Position numbers and translations under genes: made by a program | Shown here: piece after piece, positions 14,090-21,179 of the stretch | Layout of the letters: the number at the start of each line of letters is the position of its first letter | Numbering within the stretch: the first letter of the stretch is position 1 | Notes under the pieces: generated by a model | Told to the model about the DNA's origin: nothing | Databases searched by the model: none | The model's input: only the letters and a program-made list of their open reading frames with translations | Assembly: GCA_018819375.1 (NCBI GenBank) | Contig: JAHJQH010000071.1 | Span: forward strand, 1 to 24,408 | Direction of reading: 5' to 3' | Length of the DNA: 24,408 bases | DNA from: Nanobdellota archaeon | Lineage (GTDB): Archaea > Nanobdellota > Nanobdellia > SCGC-AAA011-G17 > GW2011-AR20

Positions 14090-16528
14090 ATGCAAAAAAA
14101 GAGGTCAGGGGTATTAAAAAGCTCTGGACAATTAAACAAGAAGTCACAGTCAGCAATAGAGTTCTTCATGAATTATGGAATATATGTCTTAATAGCTGTA
14201 GTAATACTAGGGACGTTGATATACGCAGGTGTCTTTAACAAAAGAGTGATTTCAGAAGTAATCATAGAAGAACCACTTGAAATATCAGATTTCAAGATAA
14301 CAGAAATGTCCATAGATTTCACAATCAAGATAACACCAGAAGCAGAAATAGCAGAAATAAAAAGAATCACAATAGATGATGTTTCCTGCACAGGCCAGAG
14401 AGGAGAATTATACAACAAAATCATAACAACTAAGTTGAGCTTAAGTGGATGCAGGAACATAAATCCTCCATTAGAAGTATCAAAAAAAGTCACAGGAGAG
14501 ATATATGTGGAATACACAAAAGAAAAAGGCACAACACATCAGGTGATAGGAGAATACACAGGAAAAGTAGAAACAGGAGCCCAAAGATTATGTGGAAACA
14601 AGGAGATGGATGAACAGGAAGAATGTGATGATGGAAATCTTGAACAAGGAGATGGATGCAGTCCTGAATGCAGGTTCACTCACAAGGAATGTGTGGGAGA
14701 AACTTGTGTTAACAAGATAGGTCGTGGAATAGACACTTGCACTTCAACCCTGGAATGCCTGATAAACTGCAATAACAACAACATATGGGAAGATGGAATT
14801 CATAATCTTCCAGAACTAATTGATTTGGGAGAGCAGTGTGATGGAGAAGACAAACCAACTTGTCAGGAAAGAGATTATGAAAAAGGGCAGACAATCTGCA
14901 ACAACTGCAGGTTGGATATGTCTGAATGTTATGAATGCGGGAATTACGGAATAGAAGGCCCAGAAGAATGTGACTTCAGGCAAGACGGGGCAATGATATT
15001 TGAACAAGGAGACGGAACATGTGCAAGCATTGGATTAATAGGAGAATCCTTGTCTTGTTATGCTCCAGGAACAGAAAAAGAATGCACAATAGACTCTTCA
15101 GGATGTGGGTATTGTGGAGATAATAAAGTAACTCCTCCAGAACAATGCGATTTTAACGAACAAGGAGCTTCAATCATAACCTCTACTTGCGAAGAACAAT
15201 TAGGAGGAGCATATTCAGGAACACTAACCTGTTACACTCAAGGAACAGAAAAAGAATGCACTTATGACACAAGAGCGTGTAGGATGATATCTTGCGGCAA
15301 TGGAATTGTTCAGACAACATATGGGGAAGAATGTGATTTTGACCAGCAAGGAAACATTTACTTTGCACCTTCATCACCAAAAACCTGTTCTGGATTCAGT
15401 GACAACAATGAAAACCCATTTACCCAAGGAACATTAAAATGCAGTCCAACCACCTGCAAGATAGACTCTTCTGACTGTTATACCTGCGGAAATTTCTTAA
15501 TAGAAGGTCCAGAAGAATGTGATCAGACAAATTTAAATAACAAGGAATGCAAGGACATTCCAGGATTTAACAAAGGAGAACTGCTCTGTTATCCTCCAAA
15601 ATTCCCTACTGAATGCACTTTCTACACAGAAAACTGCATTAGTTCTTGCGGGGATGGGGTTCCTGACACTTGGGAAGAGTGTGATGATGGCAATCTCATA
15701 AATATGGATGCCTGCAACTCAGAATGCCAAGTGACCCACAACATCTGCTCAAATGAAAGATGTACAGAAATTCTAGGTTCAGGAACAAGTGAATGTTTCA
15801 GGAATGAGGACACAATAGCAATATTTCACCTGGATGAAGGAAAAGATTCAAACGGAGATACAATAACAGACTCAAGTGGCAACAACAATAATGGAATATT
15901 ATACGAATCTTCCTCTTCTGCAATAAAAACTAAAAACAACTGCAAGTATAATAGTTGTTATGAGTTTGACAGAGCAAGTGGCAGCAACACCGGAGAAATA
16001 ATCTCAAAAACATTCAGTAACATAGAAGAATTTTCATTAGAAATGTGGATTTATCTTCCAGCAGCACCTAACTTGGATACTGGTTATTTTGATGCAATCA
16101 CTATTAGTGAAGACAAGACCTATCCAACAATCCGTTTCACCTTGGGATTCCAGAACAAGGAAGTATTACTTTATGCAACTTATGGACCTTATTATGGACC
16201 TTATCTCACAAACAGCATATTACAATACAAGAAATGGCATCACATTGCATTAACTTGTAAAAGTGGATATCCTTCAGCTAATATCCGCTATTATCTTGAT
16301 GGGAACTTGATTGGAGGACTTAGTCTTCTTGATAATAGGGAAATAGATAATGAAAAAGTTCTTCCTAACTGCCTTAACAACGCGGACAGCGTCATCAAGA
16401 TTGGAGGTGGCAAGACTCTTTTTGACGGCTACATAGATAATGTAATCATTTACAGCAGGACACTAAACCAAGACGAAATAAGGAGCCATCTGGGCAGTAC
16501 TTTTGATTCTTGTGAAGATTTCATATAA
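14090..16528 (+). CDS. Type IV pilin-like adhesin with Cys-rich repeats and a LamG domain
   Basis: An 812-aa surface protein. The N-terminus carries an archaeal class III signal: KKS followed by QSAIEFFMNYG (from residue 20) with Glu at mature position 5, then a hydrophobic helix (IYVLIAVVILGTLIYAG). This is the pilin handle that a prepilin peptidase would cut before Gln20. A beta-rich region follows. Residues about 167-555 hold six or seven Cys-rich repeats of the DUF4215/myxococcal type (CGNKEMDEQEECDDGNLEQGDGC; CGDGVPDTWEECDDGN). Residues about 572-805 form a LamG/concanavalin-like domain (IAIFHLDEG, FSLEMWIYLP, KWHHIALTC, GYIDNVIIYSRTL). The protein looks like a tip or stalk adhesin, perhaps for contact with another cell. 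Leaderless start. Confidence 0.85.
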   Translation: MQKKRSGVLKSSGQLNKKSQSAIEFFMNYGIYVLIAVVILGTLIYAGVFNKRVISEVIIEEPLEISDFKITEMSIDFTIKITPEAEIAEIKRITIDDVSCTGQRGELYNKIITTKLSLSGCRNINPPLEVSKKVTGEIYVEYTKEKGTTHQVIGEYTGKVETGAQRLCGNKEMDEQEECDDGNLEQGDGCSPECRFTHKECVGETCVNKIGRGIDTCTSTLECLINCNNNNIWEDGIHNLPELIDLGEQCDGEDKPTCQERDYEKGQTICNNCRLDMSECYECGNYGIEGPEECDFRQDGAMIFEQGDGTCASIGLIGESLSCYAPGTEKECTIDSSGCGYCGDNKVTPPEQCDFNEQGASIITSTCEEQLGGAYSGTLTCYTQGTEKECTYDTRACRMISCGNGIVQTTYGEECDFDQQGNIYFAPSSPKTCSGFSDNNENPFTQGTLKCSPTTCKIDSSDCYTCGNFLIEGPEECDQTNLNNKECKDIPGFNKGELLCYPPKFPTECTFYTENCISSCGDGVPDTWEECDDGNLINMDACNSECQVTHNICSNERCTEILGSGTSECFRNEDTIAIFHLDEGKDSNGDTITDSSGNNNNGILYESSSSAIKTKNNCKYNSCYEFDRASGSNTGEIISKTFSNIEEFSLEMWIYLPAAPNLDTGYFDAITISEDKTYPTIRFTLGFQNKEVLLYATYGPYYGPYLTNSILQYKKWHHIALTCKSGYPSANIRYYLDGNLIGGLSLLDNREIDNEKVLPNCLNNADSVIKIGGGKTLFDGYIDNVIIYSRTLNQDEIRSHLGSTFDSCEDFI

Positions 16529-16557
16529 TCACCAAAATTTCATATAACCACTAAATC

Positions 16558-16591
16558 AACTTAATTGCTAAAACAACTTAATTGCTAAAAC
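16558..16591 (+). repeat. 17-base tandem repeat downstream of the adhesin gene
   Basis: The unit aacttaattgctaaaac occurs twice in a row without mismatch (16558-16574, 16575-16591). Just before it, catata-containing words over the stop codon are also repeated (16521 and 16540). It lies between two convergent genes. Confidence 0.85.
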
Positions 16592-16601
16592 AATTACCAG
16601 C

Positions 16602-17105
16602 TCATCCAGCCTTAAGACTTAACAAGGAAAAAATTTCCTTGGAAATGACTTTTCCGTTCTTAGCAGAAATCTTTGTATTAAGAACACTAAAACTATCAGT
16701 TATCATGCTCAGGTTCCAGATAGCACCATAACCTAAATCCTGAACAACCACTATCTTTTTCTCAAACCCTAATCCTTTAGCTTCTTCAAGTTTGCAGACA
16801 ATCTTAAAAGCATCATCCAAGTTTATCTTAACATCTTCAAGATTAAGTGGAGTTATCTTTGCCTCTTTTTCCTTAAAAGCCTTGTCTTTCTCCACAGTCC
16901 TAGTCCTACCATCCTGGCTTAATACAAAACTATTTATGTTGCCACCATAATAAAAATCAAATTGCCAGTTGCTTAATTCACTATGCACAAGAGTTTTTCC
17001 AATAACAACAAAACAACTGCATAAATAAGCTTTCTTATGCTCTCTCTCCCATCTCCTAAACACTTCGCTCTTCTTCAGCATACCAAAAGCTTTTTTTAAT
17101 TCCAT
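16602..17105 (-). CDS. PepSY-like domain protein
   Basis: A 167-aa protein: MELKKAFGMLKKSEVFRRWEREH, then LSNWQFDFYYGG, a charged stretch with NLDDAFKIVCKLEEAKG, then AIWNLSMITDSFSVLNTKISAKNGKVISKEIFSLL. A helix followed by W-x-L and a strand ending in ..NGKVI is the pattern of PepSY-type domains, but the match is loose. The frame is open into thrS; I start at ATG 17105, which follows the thrS stop after one base (TAG A ATG), or possibly at ATG 17117. It is translationally coupled to thrS. No signal peptide, so probably cytoplasmic. Confidence 0.6.
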   Translation of the reverse strand: MELKKAFGMLKKSEVFRRWEREHKKAYLCSCFVVIGKTLVHSELSNWQFDFYYGGNINSFVLSQDGRTRTVEKDKAFKEKEAKITPLNLEDVKINLDDAFKIVCKLEEAKGLGFEKKIVVVQDLGYGAIWNLSMITDSFSVLNTKISAKNGKVISKEIFSLLSLKAG

Positions 17106-17106
17106 T

Positions 17107-18840
17107 CTAAAACTCATCACAACTAAGGGAATTTTTTTTCTTCTTAATGTCCTCAGCAACTTTCTTGATAAACGCATCAACACCAACACCAAATTTTACT
17201 TTTCCATAATAATCACGAACAGCTAATTTTCCTTCTTTCTGCTCCTTGTCACCAACAGTAACCATCAAGGGAATTTTCTCAATCTGCGCATCCCTGACCT
17301 TTCTCGGTATGCTCTCACGTCTGTCATCAATCTCAACCCTCAACTCTTTTTCCCTCATTTTCCCCATCACTTCATTGGCAAATTTAAGATTACTGTCAGA
17401 AACAGTTATTATCCTCGCGTGAACAGGACTCAGCCACAAAGGCAGTTTTCCAGCATAATGTTCTAATAAAATCCCAATGAACCTCTCCAAGCTTCCATAC
17501 ACTACCCTATGCAAAATATAAGGAATATGTTTTTTGCCGTCCTTGCCTTCATAATGAATGTTAAACCTCTTTGGTAAGTTAAAATCAAGTTGCACAGTAG
17601 CGCATTGCCATTTCCTGCCAAGACAGTCCTTTATTTGTACATCTAAACTAGGTCCATAAAATTTTGCTTCACCTTCCAAGGTTTCGCTTTTTAGGTTTAA
17701 CTTTTTGAGTGCTTTAAGAATTGAGTCCTGCGCCCAGTCCCATTCATTGTCAGAACCCAGGTATTTGTCTTTCTTTTTCTTGCCCCTGACAGAAAGCGTG
17801 AATTTATAATCCTTGAATCCAAAAACAGAAAGCATTTCCTGTGTTAACTTAACAACACCAATAATTTCGTCCCCTAATTGCTCCGGAGTACAAAATATGT
17901 GTGCATCATCTTGTGTGAACATCCTGACCCTGAACAACCCGCTTAAAACACCAGAAATCTCGTGCCTGTGAACAAGACCAAGTTCTCCAACTCTCAAAGG
18001 CAGCTCTTTGTAAGAATGAATCTTTTGTTTATACACCAGCATCCCCCCAGGACAATTCATGGGCTTGATTGCACATTCTTTATCATCAATTTTTGTGACA
18101 TACATATTCTCCTTATACAACTTCCAGTGACCTGACTTATCCCATAATTCCCTGTTAAGAATAATTGGGGTTTTTATCTCTTGATAACCACATTCATAAT
18201 GCTTCTCTCTCCAGAATTCAATCAATTGGTTAAATATGAAAAGCCCTTTATGATGCCAGAATGGAAAACCCGGCCCATATTCAGAAAAACTAAATAAGTC
18301 CATCTCTTTTCCTATTTTCCTGTGATCCCTTAACTTAGCCTCTTCCAAGGATTTCAAGTAATCATCAAGTTCTTTCTTAGTTTCAAAAGCAGCCCCATAA
18401 ATTCTTGTGAGCATCTTGTTCTTGGAATCACCCCTCCAGTAAGCTCCAGCGAGTTTCAATAATTTAAATGCCTTAATCTCTCCAGTAGTCTTAACATGAG
18501 GTCCAGAACATAAATCAATAAAATCACCTGTTTTATAAAAAATAGGCTTCTTTAGTTCTTTTAACAAATCCAGTTTATAAGGCTCATCTTTCAAGCTCTT
18601 TTTTGCTTCTGCAATTGTTTTTTCAATCCTCTCAAACTTCAGATTTTTCTTAATAATCTCCTTCATTTTTTTCTCAATCTTGTCTAAATCTCCTTCAGAA
18701 ATCTTAAGATTATCAAAGTCATAATAAAAACCATCTTCAATAGCAGGACCAATACCCAACTTAACATCAGGATACAAGTTCTTCACAGCAATAGCTAACA
18801 CGTGTGATGCAGAATGTCTTAACACCTCTAAATTAACCAT
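17107..18840 (-). CDS. thrS: Threonyl-tRNA synthetase, bacterial-type editing domain, no TGS domain
   Basis: A 577-aa class II synthetase that charges tRNA-Thr. It starts directly in the bacterial-type N2 editing domain (RHSASHVLA and LCSGPH supply the HxxxH and Cys/His editing site), so the N-terminal TGS domain of bacterial ThrRS is absent. The catalytic core shows IKPMNCPGGML, LVHRHEISGVLSGLFRVRMFTQDDAHIF and HRVVYGSLERFIGILLEHYAG, with the zinc-binding Cys and two His in place. The anticodon-binding domain begins WLSPVHARIITVSD. The ATG at 18840 is chosen over a TTG at 18852 because a TATA box (18862-18870) is centred exactly 26 bases away. Confidence 0.96.
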   Translation of the reverse strand: MVNLEVLRHSASHVLAIAVKNLYPDVKLGIGPAIEDGFYYDFDNLKISEGDLDKIEKKMKEIIKKNLKFERIEKTIAEAKKSLKDEPYKLDLLKELKKPIFYKTGDFIDLCSGPHVKTTGEIKAFKLLKLAGAYWRGDSKNKMLTRIYGAAFETKKELDDYLKSLEEAKLRDHRKIGKEMDLFSFSEYGPGFPFWHHKGLFIFNQLIEFWREKHYECGYQEIKTPIILNRELWDKSGHWKLYKENMYVTKIDDKECAIKPMNCPGGMLVYKQKIHSYKELPLRVGELGLVHRHEISGVLSGLFRVRMFTQDDAHIFCTPEQLGDEIIGVVKLTQEMLSVFGFKDYKFTLSVRGKKKKDKYLGSDNEWDWAQDSILKALKKLNLKSETLEGEAKFYGPSLDVQIKDCLGRKWQCATVQLDFNLPKRFNIHYEGKDGKKHIPYILHRVVYGSLERFIGILLEHYAGKLPLWLSPVHARIITVSDSNLKFANEVMGKMREKELRVEIDDRRESIPRKVRDAQIEKIPLMVTVGDKEQKEGKLAVRDYYGKVKFGVGVDAFIKKVAEDIKKKKNSLSCDEF

Positions 18841-18861
18841 ATTAAAACTCAATTACCAGAC

Positions 18862-18870
18862 CTATTTAAA
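18862..18870 (-). promoter_or_regulatory. TATA box of thrS
   Basis: The minus strand reads tttaaatag, centred 26 bases upstream of the ATG at 18840, in the gap after the dus stop codon. Confidence 0.6.
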
Positions 18871-18872
18871 GA

Positions 18873-19742
18873 TTACCCTAACTTATTAAAAAGCCCTTCA
18901 AGTCCATCCAATTCCCTGCATTTATTAATTCTTTCCCTTATTCTTGCACCACCCCGCATCCCTTTTGTAAACAAAATTGCATGATTCCGGATATTGTTAA
19001 AATTCACTCCAAACTTCTTGGCTAATTCCAAATAATCCAAAAATATTTCCTTGCTGTCACAGTTATTCTTACCAGCAAATATTCTTGGATTTTTAAGTGC
19101 AGTCCTGCCAATCATCACATAGTCACACCCTGTTTCTTTCATCATTTTTTCAGCATCCTCAGTATTATTCACGTCACCATTCCCAATCACGACAATATCA
19201 ACATTATCCCCTACTTCCTTAATCACTTTCCAGTCAGATTTTCCAGAATATCCCTGCTTGACAGTCCGTCCATGCACAATAATCGCACTTCCCCCGCACC
19301 TTTCAATAATCTTGGCAATCTCGACAACACCCCTGCATTTTCTCACTTTCACACTAACAGGAATATTCAGGCCATCAACAAGAGCAGAAATAATATTCTT
19401 AATCTCTTTCTTGTTCCTAAGTAAAGCAGCACCGTAACCACCCTGCATTATGTCAACACGAGGGCAGCCCATATTCACATCTATCACATTCACCTTTTTT
19501 TCAAACTTCTTTCCAGCCTCAAGCATAACACCAGCATTCTTGCCAAACAACTGCAGTCCAACAGGTTTTTCTTCATTAACTAACTGCACCTCAACCCCGC
19601 CATTAACAACTGCGTTTGCACTAATCATCTCAGTAAAACACATCCCAGCTCCAAATCTGCGGCACAAAACCCTAAAAGCAACATCACTATATCCGACCAT
19701 AGGTGCAAGAATCAATTTTGATTTCAGTTGAGGGAATTTCAT
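18873..19742 (-). CDS. dus: tRNA-dihydrouridine synthase
   Basis: A 289-aa FMN enzyme that reduces uridines in the tRNA D-loop. The TIM-barrel N-terminus has LILAPMVGYSDVAFR and TEMISANAV. VNVIDVNMGCP holds the catalytic Cys, VSVKVRKC the substrate lysine, IIVHGRTVKQGYSG the conserved His/Arg and VIGNGDV and VMIGRTALKNP the phosphate-binding loops. The C-terminal helical domain is short. The start overlaps the stop of the upstream fragment as ATGA (19739-19742), so the two are coupled. The tRNA gene lies just upstream, a natural neighbour but not evidence of a link. Confidence 0.95.
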   Translation of the reverse strand: MKFPQLKSKLILAPMVGYSDVAFRVLCRRFGAGMCFTEMISANAVVNGGVEVQLVNEEKPVGLQLFGKNAGVMLEAGKKFEKKVNVIDVNMGCPRVDIMQGGYGAALLRNKKEIKNIISALVDGLNIPVSVKVRKCRGVVEIAKIIERCGGSAIIVHGRTVKQGYSGKSDWKVIKEVGDNVDIVVIGNGDVNNTEDAEKMMKETGCDYVMIGRTALKNPRIFAGKNNCDSKEIFLDYLELAKKFGVNFNNIRNHAILFTKGMRGGARIRERINKCRELDGLEGLFNKLG

Positions 19743-19894
19743 TTTAAAAATTTCTCCGCCTTCAGTTTATGTTTAGGGTTATTAAAACCAATAATTTCAT
19801 ACCACTCCTTTAATTGTGATACTCCATTCATTTGGATTCTTACTTTCCCTTTACCAATATCATAAACTCCAAATCTAAAACCATAGTTTCTCAA
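19739..19894 (-). CDS. LAGLIDADG endonuclease-like C-terminal fragment
   Basis: About 51 aa from a TTG at 19894. The end, VRIQMNGVSQLKEWYEIIGFNNPKHKLKAEKFL, resembles the C-terminal end of archaeal LAGLIDADG homing endonucleases, where a strand is followed by a helix and IGFxNPKH. No LAGLIDADG helix or active-site acid is present, so it cannot be an active nuclease. It may be a remnant or a small reused DNA/RNA-binding piece. The frame extends to 19999, but that part lies in the tRNA gene. The stop overlaps the dus start, and a TATA box (19926-19935) lies upstream. Confidence 0.45.
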   Translation of the reverse strand: MRNYGFRFGVYDIGKGKVRIQMNGVSQLKEWYEIIGFNNPKHKLKAEKFLK

Positions 19895-19925
19895 TGAAAA
19901 ACATGAATTAATGAAACATTCAAAA

Positions 19926-19935
19926 TTTATAAAAG
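19926..19935 (-). promoter_or_regulatory. TATA box of the fragment-dus operon
   Basis: The minus strand reads cttttataaa, in the gap between the tRNA 3' end and the fragment, about 36 bases before the TTG at 19894. Confidence 0.45.
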
Positions 19936-19991
19936 TAATTAGGTGGTGGGCTGATCTGATATAGCGGGAGAAGGATTTGAACCTCCGACCT

Positions 19992-20023
19992 TTACCCAAT
20001 CCAAAGAAGATTCCTTAGGACTT
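19992..20023 (-). other. tRNA intron 4 (32 nt), between positions 43 and 44
   Basis: Perfect central helix ACCC/GGGT, bulges GG^A and AA^A, inner helix AGTCC/GGATT continuing after one mismatch into AAGG/TCTT. No outer helix, as is common at non-canonical sites. Confidence 0.82.
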
Positions 20024-20029
20024 CCGGGT

Positions 20030-20059
20030 TTCGCCGAGGGCAAGAAATGCCTAACCCCA
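20030..20059 (-). other. tRNA intron 3 (30 nt), at the anticodon-loop site 37/38
   Basis: It sits at the canonical archaeal intron site. An inner hairpin GGCA/TGCC with a further GGG/CTC helix is visible, but the central helix is poor: two of four pairs for a cut after 37, three of four (GCTC/CGGC) for a cut after 36. Both cuts give the same mature tRNA. Confidence 0.7.
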
Positions 20060-20067
20060 TATGAGCC

Positions 20068-20097
20068 TTCCGCACTAGATAGTTTCCTAATCTAATT
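20068..20097 (-). other. tRNA intron 2 (30 nt), between positions 29 and 30
   Basis: Central helix CCGT/GCGG (one G-U pair), bulges CG^A and AA^G, inner helix ATTAGAT/ATCTAGT of 7 pairs with a 9-nt loop. The outer helix is weak (two pairs, a mismatch, one pair). Confidence 0.82.
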
Positions 20098-20124
20098 CGA
20101 CGGGCACTCCTGGCTGCCCCATCC

Positions 20125-20156
20125 ATATAGACAAAACACAATTTTTGAGTTTCACT
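20125..20156 (-). other. tRNA intron 1 (32 nt), in the acceptor stem between positions 4 and 5
   Basis: Bulge-helix-bulge: central helix ATAG/CTAT, bulges CG^A and AT^G. The outer helix is TATC of the 5' leader with GATG of exon 2, and the inner helix is GTGAAAC/GTTTTGT with three G-U pairs. Removing it restores AGCGGGA, which pairs perfectly with the 3' acceptor strand. Confidence 0.85.
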
Positions 20157-20202
20157 CGCTATGATAGGCAACCAACCCACCAGTCAAATTCAACCAAACT
20201 CC

Positions 20203-20210
20203 TTTTAAAA
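20203..20210 (-). promoter_or_regulatory. TATA box of the tRNA gene
   Basis: The minus strand reads ttttaaaa, about 46 bases before base 1 of the tRNA. Transcription would start near 20181, giving a leader of about 20 nt that includes the bases used in the first splice motif. Confidence 0.5.
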
Positions 20211-20244
20211 GACTTTCGCTTGTCAGAAAGTTAAAGGCAGAAAG

Positions 20245-20254
20245 GTTAATAAAC
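20245..20254 (+). promoter_or_regulatory. TATA-like box of the 20276-rnhB operon
   Basis: The bases gttaataaac are centred 27 bases upstream of the ATG at 20276. An inverted repeat, ACTTTC/GAAAGT (20212-20231), lies between this promoter and the divergent tRNA promoter. Confidence 0.45.
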
Positions 20255-20275
20255 AACGCAAAATAACTAAAAGCT

Positions 20276-20467
20276 ATGGTACAAAAAATAAAAGAAAACA
20301 AACATTCGAAATTTGTGGAGTATATGATTGAAAAAGCATCAAAACAAGATTCAACGCCGCGACCGCACAATCATGGTGGTATAGATCAAAAAGAGATAGA
20401 AAAACTGTCAAGAGAAATAAGAGATAAAGGATCAGCAAGAAAACAAAAAGAAAAAACTGGGTTCTAA
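20276..20467 (+). CDS. Unknown small charged protein
   Basis: A 63-aa protein, Lys/Glu-rich with a central PRPHNHGG segment and a C-terminal helix (QKEIEKLSREIRDKGSARKQKE). No family recognised. It ends one base before the rnhB start (TAA A ATG), so the two are coupled, and a TATA-like box lies 27 bases upstream. Confidence 0.55.
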   Translation: MVQKIKENKHSKFVEYMIEKASKQDSTPRPHNHGGIDQKEIEKLSREIRDKGSARKQKEKTGF

Positions 20468-20468
20468 A

Positions 20469-21131
20469 ATGCTAATTTGTGGGATAGATGAGGCCAGGAG
20501 AGGTCCGGTAATCGGGCCAATGGTCCTATGTGGGGTTCTGATAGAAGAAAAAGACACACAAAAACTAAAGCAGATGGGAGTAAAAGATTCCAAGCTCCTA
20601 ACACCAAAAAAAAGGGAGTTTCTTGAACCAAGAATAAAAAAAGTAGTTCATTCTTATAAGGCAATTATTATACCCCCACAAGAGATAGACGAAGCACTCG
20701 AATCCCCGGAATTAAACTTAAACAAGTTAGAAGCAATAAAAACTGCAATGATTCTGAACTGCCTAAAACCAGGCAAGGCAATCATAGATTGCCCAAGCAC
20801 AAACATAAAAGCATACTTAAACTATCTAAGAATTTATCTAAAAGACAAAAAATTAAATTTAAAAGCAGAGCACAATGCAGAAAGATATCCTGTAGTCGCA
20901 GCAGCCTCAATAATAGCAAAAACAACTGCAGATAGGGAGTTAAAAAAAATCCAGTCAAGAATAAAAGAAAACATAGGGAGCGGATATCCCTCAGATCCGA
21001 TAACCCAAGAATTTCTAAAAAACAATCACAAAAAATACCTGGAAATATTCAGGAAAACATGGGCAAGTTACAAGAGGGTTACAAGCCCAAAACAATCCAC
21101 CCTACCAGAATTCAAAACCATTCAAAAGTAG
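20469..21131 (+). CDS. rnhB: Ribonuclease HII
   Basis: A 220-aa enzyme that cuts the RNA strand of RNA-DNA hybrids and single ribonucleotides in DNA. Visible motifs are GIDEARRGPVIGP (Asp7, Glu8), KDSKLLTP, IIDCP (Asp107) and AEHNAERYPVVAAASIIAKTTAD. Length and order are normal. Two oddities: the conserved GRG that reads the ribose 2'-OH is RRG here (Arg10), and the usual EHKAD segment reads EHNAE, so the fourth acidic residue appears to be Glu138, with one residue fewer before YPVV. The protein otherwise looks intact. A short C-terminal tail (QSTLPEFKTIQK) ends in a motif resembling a PCNA-interacting peptide (QxxLxxF-like). Confidence 0.93.
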   Translation: MLICGIDEARRGPVIGPMVLCGVLIEEKDTQKLKQMGVKDSKLLTPKKREFLEPRIKKVVHSYKAIIIPPQEIDEALESPELNLNKLEAIKTAMILNCLKPGKAIIDCPSTNIKAYLNYLRIYLKDKKLNLKAEHNAERYPVVAAASIIAKTTADRELKKIQSRIKENIGSGYPSDPITQEFLKNNHKKYLEIFRKTWASYKRVTSPKQSTLPEFKTIQK

Positions 21132-21146
21132 TAAAAAAAAGAAAGG

Positions 21147-21157
21147 TTTATATATTT
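21147..21157 (+). promoter_or_regulatory. TATA box of the gene at 21180
   Basis: The bases tttatatattt are centred 28 bases upstream of the ATG at 21180. Confidence 0.6.
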
Positions 21158-21179
21158 TTGGTGTTCAATAAAGCATAGG

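Larger units (their letters stand above)
19962..20160 (-). tRNA. Initiator tRNA-Met (CAU) with four introns
   Basis: Exons on the minus strand: 20157-20160 (bases 1-4), 20098-20124 (5-29), 20060-20067 (30-37), 20024-20029 (38-43) and 19962-19991 (44-73). Joined, they give a 75-nt tRNA: acceptor AGCGGGA/TCCCGCT fully paired, T8, D stem GGGC/GCCC with loop AGCCAGGAGT, anticodon stem TCGGG/CCCGG, loop CTCATAA (anticodon CAU), variable AGGTC, T stem GGAGG/CCTTC with loop TTCAAAT, and A73. A1-U72 and three consecutive G-C pairs next to the anticodon loop mark the archaeal initiator. CCA is not encoded. The introns are 32, 30, 30 and 32 nt. Only the 3' half would be obvious to a simple search, so the gene is easy to miss or call a pseudogene. 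Confidence 0.88.

Noticed and set aside
13929..14117. Open frame of 62 codons ahead of the pilin-adhesin gene
   Set aside because: It overlaps the adhesin start in another frame, lies in A/C-rich promoter DNA and has no protein family signs.
17106..17192. N-terminal extension of the PepSY-like frame into thrS
   Set aside because: It only reads thrS in another frame; ATG 17105 sits one base after the thrS stop.
19895..19999. Extension of the LAGLIDADG-like frame to 19999
   Set aside because: That stretch covers the tRNA 3' exon and part of intron 4 and has no protein-like pattern.
19962..20160. tRNA pseudogene, or a tRNA-Leu/Ser with a long variable arm
   Set aside because: The A1-U72 acceptor strand and T-arm fix it as an initiator, and exact exon joining gives a perfect fold; the long-arm reading leaves the acceptor and D stems unpaired.
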